Below, in pieces: positions 52,358-55,021 of a DNA stretch of 55,021 nucleotides (within the stretch, counting starts at the first letter, position 1; the number at the start of each line of letters is the position of its first letter). This stretch comes from Rhodococcus sp. 1168 (GTDB lineage Bacteria; Actinomycetota; Actinomycetes; Mycobacteriales; Mycobacteriaceae), in the NCBI RefSeq assembly GCF_002091955.1, contig NZ_MKKY01000071.1:1-55021 (forward strand), written 5' to 3'. The translations under genes and the position numbers were made by a program. The notes under the pieces were generated by a model. The model worked only from the letters and a program-made list of their open reading frames with translations, was not told the DNA's origin and ran no database searches.

Positions 52358-52504
52358 ATGAAGAAAGATAAAGAAGCACCAAAAAGGATACGCACGACTA
52401 CAGAAATGCAGAAAGCCCGCGGCGATGTTCCAATCACTGAACAAAATTGGATAAGTTTAGACGAGTACCGAGAATTGCATCCACGAGCTGATCACGATGA
52501 CTGA
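52358..52504 (+). CDS. 48-residue hypothetical protein
   Basis: AGGA at 52345-52348 best serves ATG 52358; ATGs at 52349 and 52352 are too close. Charged, hydrophilic product (MKKDKEAPKRIRTTTEMQ ... ISLDEYRELHPRADHDD) with no recognised domain. The C-terminal end is acidic. Its stop overlaps the next start, and a hairpin (52299-52331) precedes its ribosome site. Confidence 0.6.
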   Translation: MKKDKEAPKRIRTTTEMQKARGDVPITEQNWISLDEYRELHPRADHDD

Positions 52505-52676
52505 AAAGAATCCGGCGACATATGCGCGGGACAGACGAGCAGAACTTGTCTCACAAAAGTTCGAGCAAATAGATTCACTATTGACTGAAATTGTTGAACT
52601 TGGAGCAAGCAGTCAGCGCATGAAAATGGGCTTACAACATTTGTACATGAAGTACAGCAGAAAACGAACGCTGTAA
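52497..52676 (+). CDS. 59-residue helical hypothetical protein
   Basis: ATG 52497 overlaps the preceding stop by 8 bases, so it is probably translated by coupling. MTEKNPATYARDRRAELV then QKFEQIDSLLTEIVELGASSQRMKMGLQ looks like one long amphipathic helix or coiled coil with a basic end (KYSRKRTL). Not recognised. Confidence 0.55.
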   Translation: MTEKNPATYARDRRAELVSQKFEQIDSLLTEIVELGASSQRMKMGLQHLYMKYSRKRTL

Positions 52677-52822
52677 GGCTGTTTGCTGGCACAGCACATA
52701 CCGACGGAGACACTAGAATGCAGGTTACGACAACTTGTGTGGCCAACACATTCTGGTGTCTCAAATCGGTTTATATGCTTCTGGCGGTACATAAGCAGTT
52801 CGAGCGCGGAATAGTATAATAG

Positions 52823-52881
52823 TGCTATAATTAGATAGAGCGAATGCCTTAGGCAAATCTAACGCTCGTAAGGAAAAACTA
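52823..52881 (+). promoter_or_regulatory. Extended -10 promoter and hairpin leader of the HNH mini-operon
   Basis: TGCTATAAT at 52823-52831 repeats the 9-mer at 51064; a second TATAAT lies at 52815-52820. The leader begins with nested inverted repeats GAGCG...CGCTC (52838-52842 with 52863-52867), enclosing TGCC-TTA-GGCA (52845-52855). AGGA (52871-52874) then stands seven bases before ATG 52882. The stretch 52677-52814 has no gene. Confidence 0.6.
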
Positions 52882-52971
52882 ATGAACGATGATAGTGTAG
52901 TAATTTGTTTGGTTTGTAATGATCCTGAGAATTGTGATCACGACCAGAAATTGCAGTTGAGTGCGATATGA
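52882..52971 (+). CDS. 29-residue micro-protein with Cys pair
   Basis: MNDDSVVICLVCNDPENC followed by DHDQKLQLSAI: an acidic peptide with a CxxC (ICLVC), a Cys and a His, possibly a minimal zinc-binding unit. Good ribosome site AGGA. ATGA overlap with the next frame. First member of a four-frame coupled chain. Confidence 0.5.
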   Translation: MNDDSVVICLVCNDPENCDHDQKLQLSAI

Positions 52972-53063
52972 ACGAGCAACACGACGAGCAAGATTTGGCG
53001 GCAGAGATAGCCGAGACCAAGGCCTATTGCAAAATGCTATTAGGTGGTACTGGTGAGCAGTGA
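52968..53063 (+). CDS. 31-residue acidic micro-protein
   Basis: ATG overlaps the previous TGA as ATGA. Product MNEQHDEQDLAAEIAETK plus AYCKMLLGGTGEQ, acidic and helical in character. Supported only by its exact overlaps with neighbours on both sides. Confidence 0.4.
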   Translation: MNEQHDEQDLAAEIAETKAYCKMLLGGTGEQ

Positions 53064-53148
53064 ACAGTTCGTAGAACTCGTCTGGCTGGCGGCTCAACAC
53101 GGCATGCACTACCAGAACACTCAACTGTTGGAGAGTGTCAGTGCATGA
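53053..53148 (+). CDS. 31-residue micro-protein upstream of the HNH gene
   Basis: GTG 53053 lies inside the previous frame (11-base overlap), with a GGTG context. Product VSSEQFVELVWLAAQHGM plus HYQNTQLLESVSA, an amphipathic helix. Its TGA overlaps the HNH start as ATGA. Coding is inferred from the chain of overlaps. Confidence 0.4.
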   Translation: MSSEQFVELVWLAAQHGMHYQNTQLLESVSA

Positions 53149-53585
53149 GCGACAGCATAACAATTGATGAGTACGACCTAAAATTAGAATACGAGCGTGT
53201 TGGTGACTGCTGGTTATGGACGGGACCGCTGGATAGTCAGGGCTACGCTCAATTGACGATAGAGCGTAAGCGTTGGCAGTTACACCGTCTGATCTACACA
53301 GAATTTGTGGGACCGATACCGCCAAACAAGCGTGTTAAGCATCTGTGTGAGAATCGCGGTTGTCTCAGAGATACACATCTGTCGTTAGCCATACCAAAGC
53401 AACGTATAGAAAAACCTAAGAAGATTGCTAAGCCACGTTACGTACCAAAACCAAAGCGCACGCATTGTTCGGCGGGTCATCTATTAGCCGATCCAAATGT
53501 GTATTACAGCAAGACCGGCAAGGTATGCAGGCGATGTAAATTAGCCAAGGTGGGTAAGTCCCATGACGTGGTGGACATTCGGTGA
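53145..53585 (+). CDS. Phage-type HNH endonuclease with C-terminal zinc ribbon
   Basis: 146 residues. DCWLWTGPLDSQGYAQLTIE, LHRLIYTEFVGPIPPNKRVKHLC and ENRGCLRDTHLSLA form the HNH_3-type fold found in actinophage and intron/homing nucleases (catalytic His in VKHLC, Asn in CENRGC, His in DTHLSL). After a Lys/Pro-rich linker, THCSAGHLLADPNVY and VCRRCK supply a second Cys4-like knuckle. It may nick DNA for element transfer, or be a free-standing homing nuclease. Translation is coupled to three micro-frames upstream. Confidence 0.8.
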   Translation: MSDSITIDEYDLKLEYERVGDCWLWTGPLDSQGYAQLTIERKRWQLHRLIYTEFVGPIPPNKRVKHLCENRGCLRDTHLSLAIPKQRIEKPKKIAKPRYVPKPKRTHCSAGHLLADPNVYYSKTGKVCRRCKLAKVGKSHDVVDIR

Positions 53586-53608
53586 GGCGGCGTAGCCGCT
53601 GCTCGGGC

Positions 53609-55003
53609 GTGTCGTACCCGTGTTGTGGGTGGGCCATCGCGTAGTGATGAACGAGTTACCGCCAAAGTGACTCGACCAAAGGACCACGCGATGACCCACG
53701 ACCATTCTGCCCTGATCACCCAGCTCGACGCACTCAAGGGCGCCGACCCGGCGAGTGTGTTCGCCGAATTGATCCGCGCCGGCTTACAGACCCTGATCGA
53801 CGCCGAGGCCACCGAGGTCCTCGGTGCCGGCCGCTACGAACGGACCACCGAGCGAACGAACTACCGCAACGGCACCAGGCCGAAGACAGTAGCGACGACC
53901 AGCGGCGACATCGAAGTCCAGATCCCGAAGCTGCGCACCGGGTCGTTCTTCCCCAGCCTGCTCGAACGCCGCCGTCGCATCGATCAGGCCCTGTACGCGG
54001 TGATCATGGAGGCCTACGTCCATGGCGTCTCGACCCGCAACGTCGACGACCTCGTGACCGCATTGGGGGTCGACTCGGGGGTCTCGAAGTCGACCGTCTC
54101 GCGGATCTGCCAGGGCCTCGACGTCGAGATCGCCCGCTTCCGCGAGCGTTCGTTGACGCACACCAGCTTTCCCTACATCTTCCTCGACGCCACGTACTGC
54201 AAGGTCCGGATCGGTGCGCACGTCGTCTCGCATGCTCTCGTCGTCGCCACCGGGGTGTCCATCGACGGGACCCGCGAAGTATTGGGCACCGCAGTAGGAG
54301 ACAGTGAGTCGTTCGACTTCTGGCGCGAGTTCCTCATCGGACTCAAAGCCCGCGGTTTGTCGGGGGTGCATCTAGTGATCTCCGATGCGCATGCGGGGTT
54401 GAAAGCGGCGGTGGCGCAGCAGTTCACGGGTGCGTCGTGGCAGCGGTGCCGGGTGCATTTCATGCGGAACGTCGGCTCGGCGGTGTCGTCGAAGCAGGTG
54501 CCGCCGGTGATGGCTGCGATCAAGACGATCTTCGCACACACCGAGCCCGATGCCGTTGCGCAGCAATGGGATCAGGTCGCCGACACTCTCGCTGGCTCGT
54601 TTCCGAAAGTCGCTGCGATGATGCGTGATGCGAAGGAGGACGTGCTCGCGTTCCGGTCGTTCCCGAAGGCACATTGGCAGAAGATCTGGTCGAACAATCC
54701 GATCGAACGACTGAACAAGGAGATCAAACGCCGCGCCGATGTCGTGGAGATCTTCCCGAACCCGGCAGCGTTCCTACGCCTGGCGACGGCGGTGGTGATC
54801 GAGGCGCACGACGAGTGGCAGGTCACCCGCCGCTACGTCTCCGACGTCTCCATGGACGAACTGAGGGTCGTCATCGCACGAAAGGAACGCGCTACAGCCG
54901 CCGACACGGACACCGAGTCGTTGACACCCAAACTCGAATCCGCATAACATACAACACAACTCGTTGATCACGAACCAGATGGTTCACCGATCCGAACTAC
55001 ACC
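53609..55003 (+). mobile_element. IS256-family insertion sequence
   Basis: About 1.4 kb around the transposase. Imperfect inverted terminal sequences are visible: GGTGGGCCATC...GATGAACGAGTT (left, ending 53657) against GGTGAACCATC...GATCAACGAGTT read on the other strand (right, from 54958). The outer limits are estimated, because the outermost bases match weakly. GC content and codon use are those of the host, unlike the AT-rich sequence it sits beside. The HNH gene ends 24 bases before it and is intact. Confidence 0.65.
53691..54947 (+). CDS. IS256-family transposase (mutator type)
   Basis: 418 residues from ATG 53691 (MTHDHSALITQLDALKG), with AAAGGA seven bases upstream. DDE catalytic residues are seen in FPYIFLDATYCKVRIG (Asp), LVISDAHAGLKAAV (Asp) and NPIERLNKEIKRRADVVEIFPN-type region (Glu). 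The RxxxERTNYRNGTRPKT zinc/basic region and QRCRVHFMRN are family hallmarks. Full length and without frameshift, so probably active or only recently inserted. Confidence 0.93.
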   Translation: MTHDHSALITQLDALKGADPASVFAELIRAGLQTLIDAEATEVLGAGRYERTTERTNYRNGTRPKTVATTSGDIEVQIPKLRTGSFFPSLLERRRRIDQALYAVIMEAYVHGVSTRNVDDLVTALGVDSGVSKSTVSRICQGLDVEIARFRERSLTHTSFPYIFLDATYCKVRIGAHVVSHALVVATGVSIDGTREVLGTAVGDSESFDFWREFLIGLKARGLSGVHLVISDAHAGLKAAVAQQFTGASWQRCRVHFMRNVGSAVSSKQVPPVMAAIKTIFAHTEPDAVAQQWDQVADTLAGSFPKVAAMMRDAKEDVLAFRSFPKAHWQKIWSNNPIERLNKEIKRRADVVEIFPNPAAFLRLATAVVIEAHDEWQVTRRYVSDVSMDELRVVIARKERATAADTDTESLTPKLESA

Positions 55004-55021
55004 ACGCCATGGGGCACTATC

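Larger units (their letters stand above)
50030..55021 (+). mobile_element. Left part of an integrated genetic element in miaB
   Basis: Boundaries: the left end is at the miaB break; the right end is not reached. Contents: tyrosine integrase, two candidate regulated RNAs, five or more very small proteins, an HNH protein, then an IS256-type insertion. From 50,850 to 53,600 the sequence is visibly AT-rich, uses codons such as AGA, ATA and TTA freely, and is unlike the flanking chromosome. No capsid, terminase, replication or conjugation gene is visible, so phage, satellite or integrative plasmid cannot be told apart. Confidence 0.75.

Noticed and set aside
52879..53325. 148-codon minus-strand frame across the micro-protein chain and HNH gene
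   Set aside because: Contradicted by the promoter, ribosome sites and ATGA overlaps on the plus strand; no recognisable features.
50842..53600. CRISPR array or tracrRNA-like repeat in the AT-rich island
   Set aside because: Repeats are short, few and unevenly spaced with no spacer pattern; no cas genes are nearby.

Overview
The window comes from a high-GC actinobacterium of the Rhodococcus/Nocardia/Mycobacterium group, most likely Rhodococcus. The signs are many GTG starts, strong third-position GC bias, a 14-gene nuo operon, ClgR, PspA with PspM, ThyX, RNase J and a gluABCD system. Gene order from dapB through thyX-dapA-rnj, ftsK, argA, pgsA, clgR, pspA, pspM, a glycosyltransferase, DUF3046, recA and recX to miaB resembles the Rv2773c-Rv2733c block of Mycobacterium tuberculosis as I recall it. 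All family calls were read from the translations by eye; no search was run.

Layout. (1) 36-16057, minus strand: nuoA-N, tightly overlapping, coding for proton-pumping NADH dehydrogenase. It is preceded by an orphan receiver protein and followed by a membrane-anchored nuclease/phosphatase-fold protein with a short C-terminus. (2) 16.7-29.9 kb: mixed metabolism (DHFR-like reductase, GH63 glucosidase, alcohol dehydrogenase, lone ABC ATPase, dapB with two conserved followers, DUF222/HNH protein, a broken alpha/beta hydrolase, a YcaQ-like protein, zwf). (3) 30.0-42.3 kb: thyX-dapA-rnj (thymidylate, lysine/peptidoglycan precursor, RNA turnover), ftsK, argA, pgsA, a decayed cinA, then the envelope-stress cluster clgR-pspA-pspM plus a 57-residue membrane protein. 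(4) 42.4-46.3 kb: TetR regulator, glycosyltransferase, DUF3046, SOS-boxed recA and recX. (5) 46.4-49.8 kb, minus strand: the gluABCD glutamate-type uptake system.

(6) From about 50,030 to the right edge the character changes abruptly. miaB is cut after codon 29, inside the conserved C-Q-M-N-x-H-D-S-E-R stretch of its N-terminal domain, and a tyrosine recombinase gene begins 41 bases later in the same direction. This is the left end of an integrated element whose right end lies outside the window. Its first 3.6 kb is AT-rich, uses different codons and holds almost no recognisable proteins. Instead it has two compact candidate RNA genes with promoters, inverted-repeat operators and hairpin terminators, several tiny proteins joined by ATGA/GTGA overlaps, and an HNH protein. 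An IS256-family insertion sequence of host-like GC content follows. This accessory stretch is the part of the window most likely to hold something undescribed: a mobile element that uses a tRNA-modification gene as its target and carries regulated structured RNAs next to its integrase.
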